Notes: a model not told the origin generated them from the letters alone. A stretch of 64,000 nucleotides of DNA from Centrapalus pauciflorus (GCA_020465985.1 JAANYP010000174.1:1-64000), one strand, 5' to 3'; positions 20,669-32,219 are shown, counted from the first letter of the stretch. Numbers and translations: made by a program.

Positions 20669-21126
20669 CTAGGGGCGAATTAATTTGAAAAATTGAGTGT
20701 TTTGAATATGTTTTCTCGAATTTTTGACCTTTTTTTTTGAAAAAAGTGAAAATCAGAATTTCTTGATTGGTTTTTGATTCATAAAGTATTAGATCTTGTG
20801 TTTATCATCGAGTGTGACGTTAAAGGCGATTTTAATGATATAAGTTTCAAATTCCATATCAAAACACACAAAATTTAATTGGAAAATTTCTGATTTTTTA
20901 AAAAAAAAAGTGTGTGTTCTTGAGGTTTTTGGTCGATTTTAGGGTTTTAATCAACGAATTGGCCAAAGTGACTTCACAAAAGTTGTTTCTGCTATCAAAA
21001 CGAGCCTTCGTTGTGATTTGTAGATCAATTCATACAAAATTTGAAAAATCAGAGGATTTGGACTTGAATCTGTCAAAAAGGGTTGAATCTCGGGCAACAC
21101 TACATTCTTAGTGTTATTCGAGATTT
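20669..21126 (+). other. possible leader of the short-LTR element
   Basis: AT-rich with a short open stretch at 20914-21111 that resembles nothing I know. Probably untranslated leader or LTR debris. Confidence 0.3.
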
Positions 21127-21345
21127 ACAAAGCTTTGACCAAGTTTTATATAGATTTGATCGAGTTTTATGTAGCGTTGACCGACTTTTATCACTCTTTA
21201 CCCGAGTTTTACAAAGCTTTAACTGAGTTTATAACACTTCAACCAAGTTTCATCACGGTTCAATAGAGTTTCTTAAGCTTTCAATCGAGTTTGTTAAGCT
21301 TTCATCCGATTTTGATAGTTCTTTACCCGAGTTTTACCAAGCTTT
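21127..21345 (+). repeat. degenerate 21-bp tandem repeat, about 10 units
   Basis: Unit roughly GCTTTRACCGAGTTTTAYNAA repeated about ten times with 60-85 percent agreement by eye. Every unit keeps a GAGTTT- or AAGTTT-type core. Confidence 0.6.
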
Positions 21346-22316
21346 AGCGTGGTTCTGTTCGTCCGTGAGCGTGGCCGCGATCATGGGATCGCAGACCGCG
21401 ATGTTCTTGAGGTGAGCTCAGGCCGCATTGCCACGAGAACGGGACACGATGAAATCGCAGGCGGTGAAAAGTCGAGCTCGGGCCTCACTGTGATTAGCGC
21501 GACCTCGATCCGGCTAAGGTTTTGGTTTAGGGTTTTGGGCTACTCACGATACGTCTTTGGGTATTCGGGTTTGTGGGTATTACTTGGGAATCGTGCATAG
21601 AGTTATTGACTTTGCATGTTTTTCTGACATACCTGTGCGGTTATCTGTTTATATTTGCATGATCTTTTACTGAGTTTGTTTACGAGCTTTCTTACGAGTT
21701 TTGATACTGAGTTCTTATCATGCATGTATAATTGTGTTTTACTGAGAACCCTGCATTATTTTATGATATCCGGGACACATGAGCTACTGGGCAGGGTTCG
21801 GGTAACTCCCGATTCACTTTTGAGTTACTGACGACCGCTTTGTGCAGTCTAGGGATTTGGGTACGTGGATTATTCCACACGGGAGGAGTACCTATTCAGA
21901 GCTACCTTTCGGGATCTCATATACTTTGTTCAGTAGAGAACACTGTCTTTTACTGAGCTATTTAATAATCGTACGACTAACCTTTGCGTTCTCACCAGCT
22001 TTAGCTGACCGTTGTGTTTAAAATGTGTGTATCTGAGGTTATCAGAGTTCTAGTAGGCCTGCTGGACCCAAGTATGTTTACTTTTTCAAACGAGGAGTTA
22101 CTAGGTACCTTTCTTAGAGGTAGGTATAATTTTGTGGATTATGCACTTCGGATATTATGCAATTAAACAAGGACTACCGTGAATTGTTATATAAATTGAA
22201 ATTTTAAAATATGGAGGTTTTCACGTATTTACATTGGAACAATTAGAGATTATTATATTATATTTTTGTTGACGTGTTATTTACGTGGTATTGTGGAGTA
22301 GATTCAGGGTGTTACA
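21346..22316 (+). repeat. 3' part of a gypsy LTR (truncated)
   Basis: Ends CAGGGTGTTACA at 22316, the usual end of gypsy LTRs of the TGTAACACCC type, and has the GC-rich then AT-rich profile of such LTRs. I cannot find its TG start, so it is truncated or its start is mutated. Confidence 0.45.
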
Positions 22317-22927
22317 TATCCAAACAAAAATTGGTCTAACTAATTATTTACGATCCAAAAAAGCGACGAACCCTTAACTAAATTAGTTATAACTATTCTG
22401 ATTTTTATTTTTTTCGATCAGAAAAAATGACGAACCATCCACTTTTAAGTTTTGATCGTAAATAAATAGTGTAGTTTTTTTTGTTTGGTAATCATTATGG
22501 ATTATCGTAATTTTTTAATATTTCCGAACGAAAATTCCTACAACAATTTATTTATGATTGAAAAATGAAATCCGAAGGTATCGCCATTTTTAAAAGTTAG
22601 GAAATAATAAAAAAACTGAATGGTTCGTTTTATTTTATCGAATTGTTGAAAATCAAAAGATTACATATAATAATCATAAATAAGCAATGGTATCATATAA
22701 TCATAATATAAAAAAAAATAAAATCCAAAGTGAATATAAAAAAATAATGTAAACCTTAAGAATAAAATAAAATCATATATATATTTTTTTATTATAATTA
22801 TCAATAATTGTAACGACCCTAATAATTTAAATATTTTTTTGGGGAAGTTAATTGTAAATGTTAATGAAATATGTATTGTACAAATCAATGTTTATATAAT
22901 TGTTAGCAAATAAGTGTTAAATGTTGA
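22317..22927. other. AT-rich unassigned sequence
   Basis: Two related motifs of the form CGATCNNAAAAANNGACGAACC at about 22350 and 22418 suggest an old repeat. TGTAACGACCC near 22809 resembles a gypsy LTR start. No gene seen. Confidence 0.35.
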
Positions 22928-24036
22928 TGTTTGGCACAAAAAGGCCTCAATCAAACATGTTATATATCATAGGGGAGATTTCGTTTGATACACTTAAGGG
23001 GAGAATTTAAGGCTTTTTAATGCCTTATTGAAACCTGATAAGTGGTTTGCAAAATCAGCTTAAGTCTGTTTACACTGTTATATTAGTGGTAACTTGGCAG
23101 ATTGTCAAAGCTATCCATAACTGTTGGACAAGTTTCACAGAAACTGTCTAAGTTGTTCATGTCTGTTGTACAGTTTTGACTCAAGAAAGTGTTCTGCTCT
23201 TTGTGAACAGAGCCCGTTCTTTGTGAACAGGTTTTACACTTTATGCATCAGTCTACAAGTCCAGACAAAATGAAAACTCAGAAACTGCAAGTTCTACCAA
23301 AGTTGTTCTGAAGCATGAAGAACAAGAGGATATCTGAAACGGGTGACAGACCATTTCATATATTAAAATAGAATTACAATGAAGAGTAAAGGTCTAAAGT
23401 TGACATTCCTCTTTAAGGAAAAGCTATGGTCGACAGAGACAACAAGGAAAAGAACAAGATTCTCCAGCAAGTGGACAAATCCGGAATTGTCAGATTTATG
23501 TAGAAAAGTATATTTTCTTTTTGCAGGACGTTCCCACTTTCTCTACAACCAACGAGGAAGCTTAACTGAGATTCTGAGCTTGAGTATATAAGAGAAGCTT
23601 CCAAGGAATTAGAGGTGTCAAGAAAGACATCCACAAATTGAGAATGTGTATTGTAAAAGCAAAGTGTGTTTTTATACATGCAAGTTCTGCAATCAACTTA
23701 GAGTAAATTAGCTGAGTGTGTCTACGCTGTTCAACCTCAAAGCTAGTCAGTATGTGCCTTGTGTAAACAGTGAGTGAACCTTAGTGTTTAAGTTCATTGT
23801 AACTAGCCTGAGTGAGTCTTAGATTAGTTTGTAGTCCGTTGTTCCAAGTCTGTCATCTCAGTTTTGGATCTTTCGGAAATCCAAACTAGTTTGTAATTTT
23901 AACAAGTGTTAATATATACATACAAACATTGAGAAAAAGTGTGTGATAAAGAATTAGTTGTATTCACCCCCCCCCCCCCCCCCCCCCCCTTCTACAGCTT
24001 GTCTAAACATACTTGGGAAGCCTTTTGGGACCTATA
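22928..24036 (+). repeat. Copia-2 (+) 5' LTR
   Basis: Starts TGTTTGGCACAAAAAGGC and ends CCTATA (CCTACA in the other copy). It holds a C23 run at 23967-23989 in a position where the other copy has 13. The repeated GTTCTTTGTGAACAG motifs at 23190-23232 form small palindromes. Confidence 0.85.
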
Positions 24037-24038
24037 AC

Positions 24039-24050
24039 TGGTATCAGAGC
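24039..24050 (+). promoter_or_regulatory. primer binding site, Copia-2 (+)
   Basis: TGGTATCAGAGC, an exact match to the usual plant initiator-Met tRNA complement, two bases after the LTR. Confidence 0.9.
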
Positions 24051-24102
24051 AGTTTCGAGTGTGTGTCATCTCTGGATCTCTCATTACTTCCCATTTCCCA
24101 CC

Positions 24103-26560
24103 ATGGATACAATGCTTCAAACTCCTCTTTCTACTATGACAATGGCTCTGTGACCGAACATCCTAAGTTCAACCATCAAAACTTCTCAAGCTGGAAATGC
24201 AGAATGATGATGTACCTTGAAAATCTGGATGTTCAACTTCCAAAAATAGTGATGAAAGGTCTATTGAAAAAGCAAAAGTTCAACTACCGTTACTCCATCT
24301 GCAGAATGTGCTTATCCTGAAGTCAGAACTATTGAAAAAGCAAAAGTTCAATGGACTGATGAAGATAAGAGATCGGTGGCCTTTGATGCAAAAGCCAGGA
24401 ACAACCTTGTCACCTCTCTCCCTGATGATGTGTTCAAACAGGTTGAGAAGATGAAAACCGCTAAAGAAATGTGGGATACTCTATGTACCGTCTATGATGG
24501 CACCATTATCACATTGGATAACAAGATTAACGACCTTGTTACATAATATGAGCTGTTCTTAAGCCTAAGGAGAGTCTCACTGAAACTACACCAGGTTCAC
24601 TACTTTAATCAATGATCTCAAAGCTGTTGCGATCACTAAGGACAGTTTAAGCTTAGTAAACAAAGTCTTGGACATCTTGCTTGAGGAATGGAAATATTTT
24701 TAAAGTATTCTCAGAAATTAGGTACTATCAGAAACATGGATCTAGTTAAACTCTATAGGTACTTGCTGAATAATGAACAATCAAGGCTGCAAAAGAGAAA
24801 TGCCTTGAAAATGTCTAAGAGGGGTTCAGCCTTAGTGACTAATGTGAGGCAACCTGTAAATCAGGTGTGCGATGTGTTCACAAAAGTTGATCATCAGGTT
24901 GATGATAACTTGGAAGTGACCTTAGAGGAAGAAGAGGAATGTGAAGATCTTGGTGAACTTGATTATGAGCAAATGACTTCCATGCTTGTCAGAAAGTTTA
25001 ACAAGAAAAAGTTTGGAAATAGAATGTCACAAAGAAAATCAAGTGCTATAAAAATGAAAGCATTTGACAAATCTAAGGCTGAGTGCTTTAAAAGTGGTAA
25101 AACTGGCCATGGCTAAGCTGAGTAAGTTGAAAGACTTTGTGGCTTCTAACAAACAGAAGAGACTGATGGCTGAAACCTGTGATTGGGAAGACTCTGACTC
25201 ATCATCTGAGGAGGAAGATAACAACTGTCTATGGCCAATACTGATGTTCCTTCTACAAGTAACTTCAAACAAGATCTTGCAGAAGCTGAAGCTATTAGCT
25301 CTTCGCAGAAGCTGAAGCTATTACGTGTTTGTGGATCTAAAAGCTGCTACTGAGAAGCAGGATGCTTTGAAGTCTGAGTTTTTTAAATTAAAAATTGATC
25401 TTTTATTAAAAACTAATGAACTTGAAAGTTTTCATAACTGAACTTGATGAAGTCAAACACATCAACACAATTTTGTTAGAAGAAAAGAGAGAAACAGACT
25501 TAAAGCATTCAAAGCTTTAAAAGATTGTTGACTCTTGGTGCCATTCTGCTATAAGAGTCAATCTATGTATCAATGAGAAAATTCCTGCTCAAATCCAAGC
25601 ATATCTTGGAGGAGACCTTGATACAACAGCTTCAAAAGTTGAAATCAAGAATTTGGAAATAGACTTGTCTACTCTTGGTGAACTTCCAAATACTTCTATT
25701 CATAATGAAAATGGAAAGTTGATTTCAGCAAACAGGTTTGTCAGGCCTCAAAATACTGACAGTCCATGTGAGAAAATTGTAAAGTCTAGTGATGGAATGT
25801 GTTCTCCATCAAACAACACTGCTAAGTGCCCAACAACCTCACATGTACAACGTAATGGAAAAGGTGTTAAACCTGTAGTATTGGTTACTAAGCCTGTCAA
25901 CAAGTCAGGTTCTGGAACCAAGAGTAACTGTAAGAAACCTATGCCTCCATTCAATGCTGAATTTTTGAAAAGAAATTTTCAAAAGGAAAGCAACATGCAA
26001 CCAACAAGGGTATATCTCATGTTGGAAGTAAAACTACTACAGTGTCAAATAACTTTTTAAATCATAGTGGAAAACTGGTTATAAATGAAAGAAAATCTTT
26101 CGCTAAAATCAAACAAGATGACCATGCTACCACAAATTTGCAAAAGTCATCAGAACTCATTAAAGGCAAGGGCAAAGCCATTGCTCAACCTGAGAAAATT
26201 GGAAATAAGTTTTCTAATAATTTGGAAGGACAAAACACAGTTAAATTGCATGTATTTGATCTCTGTCCTCCTAAAAAGAGGAAATAAGAAACAGGCAAAG
26301 CTGTTGTAGTGGGACTTCCCATAAAACTTGTTGGTCCATCTAAAACAAGTTAAATCTTTGCAAAACCTGTTGATAAGACCAACAGAGAAACTTTAGAATG
26401 TGAATCTAAGAGTTCTTCTTTCAAAAAAATCTAAAAATAGAAAATGTTACATATGTGGAAAGAAACTCACATGGCCAAATATTGTCCAGAAATTGAGGAC
26501 ATAAGGCCCAGTGACTCTAGGAATTCTAATACTGCAAAATCAAGCAGTATTAGAAGTAAT
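24103..26560 (+). pseudogene. gag: Copia-2 gag, broken, + strand
   Basis: ATG 24103 in a CCACCATGG context, but the frame shifts almost at once: the conserved NFSSWKCRMMMYLENLDVQLP lies in the frame of 23958-24320. Later pieces include DDVFKQVEKMKTAKEMW (24430-24480), 24688-25116 with MSKRGSALVTNVRQP and the knuckle CFKSGKTGHG (second Cys changed to Ser), 25653-26060 and 26042-26287. A second knuckle, CYICGKKLTWPN-like, lies near 26440. At least four frameshifts and several stops. The gag is long for copia, about 800 codons if repaired. Confidence 0.8.
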
Positions 26561-26621
26561 AATGTGATTGAGGAGTGTATCCTAGCAGATACAATCCAGA
26601 TATTTATTTAATCTATTTAAT

Positions 26622-27480
26622 CTCAATGAAAAGGCACCAAATGCTTAACATTGAAAACATCGGCACATCAAATATGATTTGGCAATTTCAGACGATAAGC
26701 ATTCTTCTCCACAATCTCCACCGGTCCAATCTTCTTTGTAGATAACTTATTGTACTCAACGACCGAGAAACGATCCTTAGTCAGAATAGCCCAAACGAAA
26801 TCACCAACCTCAAAATCAACAAGTCTGCGTTTCTGATCAGAATTCTTCTTGTATTTTGCATTGGCACGAACCAAGTTTTCATGTACCGCCTTATGGACCT
26901 CAGGTAGCCCAACAACAAAATCCTGCACTTTTTTTGGAACAGAGCTTGAGATAGGAAGGCACATCAGATCCAGTGGGCCCCAGGGCTGGGCAAAATAGAC
27001 CACTTAAAATGGACTGAAACCAGTACTTCTATTGACGATACGATTATGAGCAAACTCTGCTTCACACAACTTCTGATCCCAGTCCCGCACGTGTTCACCC
27101 ACCAAACACCTCAGAAGATTACCAAGTGATTTGGTAACAACTTCAGTCTGCCCATCCGTCTGAGGGTGATAGGCACTACTGAAGTTAAGCTCTGTGTTCA
27201 CCATCTTCCACAAACTGCGCTAGAAATGACTCAAGAAACGAGTGTCCCGATCAGGCACAATAGTATAAGGTAACCCATGCATGCGGTAGATCTCCCTAAA
27301 GAACAACTGAGCCACATGAACCGCGTCGGCTGTTTTCTTGTATCGAATAAAGTGTACCATCTTCGAAAAACGGTCAACCACAACAAAGATCGAATCATTA
27401 CCCCGTTGCGTCCGGGGCAACCTTAATTCAATGTCCATACTGATATCAACCCAAGGTTGTGAAGGAACAGGCAGAGGCAT
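26622..27480 (-). pseudogene. pol: Gypsy-2 integrase core and C-terminus
   Basis: Pieces 27480-27220, 27213-27004 and 27003-26668, plus a tail to 26622, all in one frame. [11 protein letters not shown] and [12 protein letters not shown] hold the two Asp residues, and SAYHPQTDGQTEV the Glu. C-terminal blocks are DFEVGDFVWAILTKDRF and YNKLSTKKIGPVEIVE, then ADVFNVKHLVPF. The stops are TGG-to-TAG (27220), Gln-to-TAA (27004) and CGA-to-TGA (26668). Any targeting domain after VPF is gone. Confidence 0.85.
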
Positions 27481-28512
27481 CTAAAACTTAGCATTAGTGG
27501 TTGAACCCTTGGAAGCTTGACAGATCCTGCACCGCTTAACAAACCGCTCTACCTCCTTCCGCATTGTAGGCCAAAAATAAGATGATTGCACCAAGTGTAA
27601 AGTACAATCTCTGCCTACATGCCCTTCACCATGTAACTCCTTTATGATGTCCAGACGGAGACTGGAATCATGAATGCATAGTTGATTCCCCTTGAAAAGG
27701 AACCCATCCTGCAACAAAAAATTTGTCCGCTTCCCAGACTGAACTTCCTGCAAAACAACAGAAAAGTAAGTGTCACCTACAAGTTGCTTAGTGAGACTGT
27801 CAAAGCCTGACACTTCAACTCTCATGGATAAAAGCAAACTACTCCTCCTGCTCAAAGCATCTGCCACCCGATTAGAAGATCCAGACTTATGTTTCACAAC
27901 ATAAGTAAATTTCTCTAGAAAAGCAAGCCATTGCCCATGCTTATGAGATACTTTGTCCAGACTACGAATGTGTCTTAAGGAGTCATGATCCCTGAACAGC
28001 ACAAACTCCTTATGGAACAAATAATGCCGCCAATGCATCACTGCTTAGACCACTTCATAGAATTCAAGATCGTAAGTAATGTAATGCAGTTTTTCCCCTG
28101 TCAACTTTTCATTGAAATAAGCAATAGGTCGTCCTCCCTGACTCAAAACACCCCCAATTCCAACCTTTGAAGCATCCGAGTGCAACTCAAACACTTGGTT
28201 GAAATCTGGCAATATTAGAATTGGTGCTGTCGTGAGCTTTTCCTTATACAACTGAAAAGCTGACTCTTCCTCATCGGTCCAAGTAAAAGTCTTTCCTTTC
28301 CCTTTTATACAGTCTGTCACTGGGGCCATGATGGAACTGAAGTTTGGTATGAACCGCCTGTAATCTGAGGCCAACCCATGGAAACTTCGGACGTCTGTGA
28401 GGGTTTTTGGAGATGGCCATTGTTTCATAGCAGTAACCTTGGACTCATCCACTTGTATGCCTTCACCAGAAACTACCTAGCCCAAAAACAGAACCTTCGG
28501 GGTCATGAACAC
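27481..28512 (-). pseudogene. pol: Gypsy-2 RT thumb, RNase H and integrase zinc finger
   Basis: Two same-frame pieces, 28452-28045 and 28041-27481, separated by a Gln-to-TAA stop (EVV-stop-AVMHWRHYL). RNase H shows FELHSDASKVGIGGVLSQ and FRDHDSLRHIRSLDKVSHKH, and ends SSNRVADALSRR. The integrase HHCC finger has HGEGHVGRD and CRICQASKG. The stop at 27481-27483 is a CAG-to-TAG change before [10 protein letters not shown]. Confidence 0.85.
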
Positions 28513-29532
28513 TTATTTCTTCAAAGCTGCATATAAATTATCCCCGCGAAGTAAACTGAGAACTTGTCGCACATGCTCTACATGCTCATCAAAGTTAGCA
28601 CTGTAAATAAGTATATCGTCAAAGTACACTACAACAAAATTTCCAATAAAAGGCCGAAATAGTTGGTTTGTTACTCGCATAAATGTGCTAGGGGCATTCG
28701 ATAACCCAAAGGGCATCACTAACCACTCATACAGCCCTTCACGTGTTTTGAAGGCGGTTTTCCACTCGTCACCCGGTCTAAGCCGTATCTGATAGTACCC
28801 ACTTTTCAAATCTAGCTTTGTGAAAATTGTGGCACCACTAAACTTATCCAATAAGTCATCAAGACGAGGAATCGGAAATCGATACCTTACTGTGATTTTG
28901 TTGATGGCACGGCTGTCAACACACATTCGCCACGTACAATCCTTCTTGGGAACCAGCAAAGCAGGAACAGCACAAGGACTCGTACTCTCCTGAACCATCC
29001 CTTTGGCGACTAATTCCTCAACCTGTCTACGTAACTCCTCATGTTCGATAGGACTCATTCTGTTGTGCAGTTTGTTGGGTAACTGAGCTCCGGGTTCCAA
29101 ATCAATGTGGTGCTGAATATCTCGCAGTGGTGGCAACCTATCAGGCAACTCAGTAGGGGATACATCAGAAAAATCCTCGAGTAAAGGAGTCATAGCCTCA
29201 AGAATCTCAAGTAAAGGAGTAAAGGAGTCACCAAATAAAAAACTATAAGTATTGGTGTGCCCATTATAGTCAACATTACAATCATATTCCCACGGCCTAC
29301 CGAACAACAAATGACAAGCATCCATAGTGACAACATCACACCACACATTATCCTTATTTGTTTGACCAAAAGAAAAAGCAACAAGAGCACGTTTAGAAAC
29401 TGTTACCTCACCACCTTTCTTCAGCCACTGCAGTTTGTAAGGTTTGTTGCGATTTTCCACTTTCAAAGCCAATCTATTACTATTCAGAAACGGAAGGTGG
29501 CTTAAGTTCAAATATTTGAAAATAAAACCCAA
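28513..29532 (-). CDS. pol: Gypsy-2 protease end and reverse transcriptase
   Basis: Begins inside the protease: VVTMDACHLLFGRPWEYDCNV is its C-terminal block; the DTG/DSG motif is missing. RT follows from about residue 150: MVQESTSPCAVPALLVPKKD, ATIFTKLDLKSGYYQIRL, FKTREGLYEWLVMPFGLSNA, and the active site VVVYFDDILIYS. The stop at 28513 is followed by VFMTPKVLFLG, a second stop (Tyr codon to TAG, near 28480), then the frame at 28452. Polymerase function would need these repaired, so it is a dead copy. Confidence 0.9.
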   Translation of the reverse strand: MGFIFKYLNLSHLPFLNSNRLALKVENRNKPYKLQWLKKGGEVTVSKRALVAFSFGQTNKDNVWCDVVTMDACHLLFGRPWEYDCNVDYNGHTNTYSFLFGDSFTPLLEILEAMTPLLEDFSDVSPTELPDRLPPLRDIQHHIDLEPGAQLPNKLHNRMSPIEHEELRRQVEELVAKGMVQESTSPCAVPALLVPKKDCTWRMCVDSRAINKITVRYRFPIPRLDDLLDKFSGATIFTKLDLKSGYYQIRLRPGDEWKTAFKTREGLYEWLVMPFGLSNAPSTFMRVTNQLFRPFIGNFVVVYFDDILIYSANFDEHVEHVRQVLSLLRGDNLYAALKK

Positions 29533-29535
29533 TAT

Positions 29536-29909
29536 GCATCGATACAGTGACTAAACAAGAAGTCAAGATCAGTTCCTTTTCAATCAAACTAAACAGTTCA
29601 ATTAATCCATCTTTATATTTAGACACATATTATATTAAAATCCTAAATATCACATGTAGAATAACTAGAATATCTTTCAGTCATGGTATAGATGCCTACA
29701 ATCATTATATTGTTAAGTTTCAAATCTATAACAGAAAATAATTTATAAATGAAAATATCTAGATTTGACCTTGAAAAGACCATAATCTGTTCTGAAACTA
29801 ATTCCTGGAACATATTTCAATTAAACAGGAAACCCCTGAAATTGTAATAACAAAGAAAGTAATCTGATTTATATGTAATGTTGTCAAATTTATCAAAAAA
29901 GATTGTTAT
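29536..29909. other. AT-rich intron-like sequence
   Basis: No coding signal; between the Gypsy-2 break and the beta-galactosidase exons, perhaps downstream intron of that fragment. Confidence 0.4.
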
Positions 29910-30179
29910 TTCTGAGATGAGCATAGAGTCCAGCTTACTTAATTAGGTTAATGAACTTCACCAAATCATATCTATCTTCAAAATAATACCGGGAACAAAA
30001 AATTAATATATAAGTATATAATTATCTTGGAATTAATAATATAAGTTTTTAAATAAATTATTTTTTATTCTAAAAACACTTACTTGACCAGATTGTGGTT
30101 CATGTCCATTCCAGAAAACATAGGTTTGAATGACATCTAACCCTCCTACTTTTGCCTTCTGAATAAGATCTGGCCACAT
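29910..30179 (-). pseudogene. beta-galactosidase (GH35) gene fragment, two exons
   Basis: On -, exon 30179-30084 is exactly 96 nt and reads [10 protein letters not shown] then [20 protein letters not shown]; it is bounded by TTTTAG before and GTAAGT after. It is the conserved second exon of plant GH35 beta-galactosidases, which trim galactose from cell-wall polymers. A second exon at about 29990-29910 reads YYFEDRYDLVKFINLIK, stop, AGLYAHLR, the next GH35 block, but its acceptor AG is CG, a Gln codon is TAA, and homology stops at HLR before the expected IGPYVCAEW. It is a dead partial copy; the neighbouring Helitron sequence suggests capture. Confidence 0.8.
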
Positions 30180-30181
30180 CT

Positions 30182-30940
30182 AAAACATCAAAAGAATTGA
30201 AAATTTTAAAAAACAAACCCTCTTTTAAAAAAATAAAAAGCATCAACAACAGACCTGAAAATAGATGTGCACAAAAAACCACTAAAAAATTAACACCAGG
30301 TGATAATATACTAAAATCGAACTCCAATATATCGAATATGCAAACAAAAAGTTGAAATACCTGATTGGAACCTTAAAATTGCAATTAGAATCACCAATCA
30401 TATCAAAGCTACTCCCAAAAATATACGAAATTGAACATGATACACGAGAAGTAATCATGATTTAATAGAGGGAGGAGCAGTAGAAAAAGTAAATTACGGG
30501 AAGAAGGATTGTGACCAGAGGGTTCAGGGTTGTGGTGGACTGAGCGGCACAAAGGGCGAAGGTATAAGGGTGGTGATCGGCCAAATGGTGGTGGCCGAAG
30601 TATGGAGATTAATCGGAGGGATAGACGCAGAAGGGTTGGTGCAGAAGAAGATGGCGGCGATTGGGAGTGTTGCGGGGCGATAGAAGGGTGGCTGGTCAGG
30701 TGTTGGTGATTGGCGATGCATGGGCCATGGGGCAGCTGTTCAGTGGTGTTGGGAAGGTCTGCTGTGTGAACGCAGGCGGTGGCTGTTGGACGAAGGCGGT
30801 GGTTGCAGGAGGTGGGATGTTGGAAGACGATTATCAAGCAGAATAGAGTTCTGTCAACACTCAACAGACAAACGTGGAAAAAAGAAGAAAAGTGATTTTG
30901 TCTTTCCAAGAAAGAATACAGTTTTCAAGAATTTAAAATA
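30182..30940 (-). other. Helitron-related segment in inverted orientation
   Basis: Read on -, 30930-30690 is similar to 31090-31330 on + : a CTTGGAAAGNCAAAAT block, CCACGTTTNTCTGTT, then GC-rich CAGCCACCGCC and TTCACACAGCAG blocks. A 166-codon frame here (30409-30909) is Pro/His/Leu-rich low complexity, and I do not call it a gene. I suspect the 5' portion of an inverted Helitron relative that carries the GH35 exons. Confidence 0.5.
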
Positions 30941-31821
30941 TCTATACTACTAATAAAGCATTTAGCTTTTTAGAATTAATAATGCATAGGATACAACTTG
31001 ACAAAGCATCTTTCTTGAATTTTAAGACTCACAACTTATCAAGCATAATGTACAAGCAAGTGTTGCAAAACAAATAAAATCAGATTTTGTTTTGTAAATT
31101 TGAATTCTTGGGAACCGGTATCTCTTGGAAAGGCAAAATTACTATCCTTCTCCCCACGTTTATCTGTTTCCTACTCCCTCCTTGCTGATCTGCTACCCAT
31201 GCAATCTTTACTTTTTCTGATTCCTTCCGGCAGCCACCGCCTTCACCTTCCGCCACCCTACTGCTGCCTTCACACAGCAGGCTGACGTTCCCAACAGCAC
31301 CCCAACACCATTCGGCTCCCTCACAATGTACTTCAAAAACCCCCAAACCCTTGCTCTTTGTGGCGGCAGAATCTGCTTACCTTATTCATCATCTTTTAGG
31401 GTTTCTCTCTATCCCCTATCAAAAAATCACAAATCATTTGTGGGTTTTATACCCTATGTTATTGAAGATATATCCATCTATCAATTAATCAGCTTCATCC
31501 GTGGTTGTCGTTGCTCCCCATGTGGGTTGTATTTTCGAATCTCAAGCAAACGAGAAATGATTTTACAATTAGTTGGTCTTAAAAACAAGTGATAATGTAG
31601 AGAGTACAACTTAATAAAGCATGATTCTAAATTTTAAGAGGTATAAGTATTAGAAGAATGATGTACGAGTAGCCAATGCAAAAAAGATAAATTAATTAGT
31701 ATGAAATATGGTGAAACCTGATATCGGGATGATGAGAACTTTAGGAAGACGATTGACTTTCCCTCTTCCCTTGTGATGGTTCTTCCCTGTGTTATGCCGC
31801 CCGCCACTAGCAACAAAATGA

Positions 31822-32085
31822 CGCACGACTCAAAACCACTACCAACAATGGCTTATCCTCTGTTGAGCTCGATAAATTTCCCACTACCACCGGGAAAGAC
31901 CTGTTGTTGGGGACCAAGTGCGACGTGTGCTTAGATGATGTTGAGCCCCAACAACTTGCTCGGATGTTCCCCGGTTGTAACCACGGCTTCCATCTACAAT
32001 GCGCCGAAACCTGGCTCTCCAAAAACCCATGTCTGTCCTGTTTGCTGGAATAAACTCGACGCTGATTTCTTTGTCCACCTTTTTC
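31822..32085 (+). pseudogene. captured ATL-type RING-H2 ubiquitin ligase fragment
   Basis: The + frame reads SVELDKFPTTTGKDLLLGTK followed by CDVCLDDVEPQQLARMFPG and CNHGFHLQCAETWLSKNPC. The pattern C-x2-C, C-x-H-x2-H-x2-C, with WL before the last Cys pair, is a RING-H2 finger, as in plant ATL E3 ligases. Just after NPC a frameshift intervenes, and the sister frame supplies CPVCWNKLDADFF, the expected end. There is no N-terminal membrane segment, so it is a partial, broken copy inside the Helitron. The longer frames on the other strand here are shadows. Confidence 0.8.
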
Positions 32086-32219
32086 CAGAATACACAAGTC
32101 TACATTCTACTTACTATTCAACCTCAACATCCTCTCTTCTTTATCTCATTTTTTTTTTATTTTTTTCTTCTCGTTGAGAATGTAAGAGTAGTGATAAAGT
32201 GAATAATTATAAGCATCAA

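Larger units (their letters stand above)
22928..26590 (+). mobile_element. Copia-2 element on +, LTR plus gag, 3' truncated
   Basis: 5' LTR 22928-24036, PBS 24039-24050, broken gag to about 26560. No pol, no second LTR. It is joined at about 26590-26600 to Gypsy-2 on the other strand. Same family as 9853-20100. Confidence 0.85.
26600..29535 (-). mobile_element. Gypsy-2, chromovirus (CRM/Reina-like), truncated both ends
   Basis: Protease end, RT, RNase H and integrase in gypsy order on -. All pieces lie in one frame; only in-frame stops interrupt it. No LTR or PBS is visible, and the protease active site is beyond the break at about 29535. Confidence 0.85.

Noticed and set aside
22661..22888. 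A 75-codon Ile/Phe/Tyr-rich ORF
   Set aside because: AT-rich chance frame without domain or support.
30409..30909. A 166-codon low-complexity ORF on -
   Set aside because: GC-rich Pro/His/Leu sequence matching a Helitron-internal block at 31090-31330; no family features.
31807..32097. Frames on - across the RING-H2 segment
   Set aside because: The + strand carries the RING-H2 signature; the - frames are its shadow.
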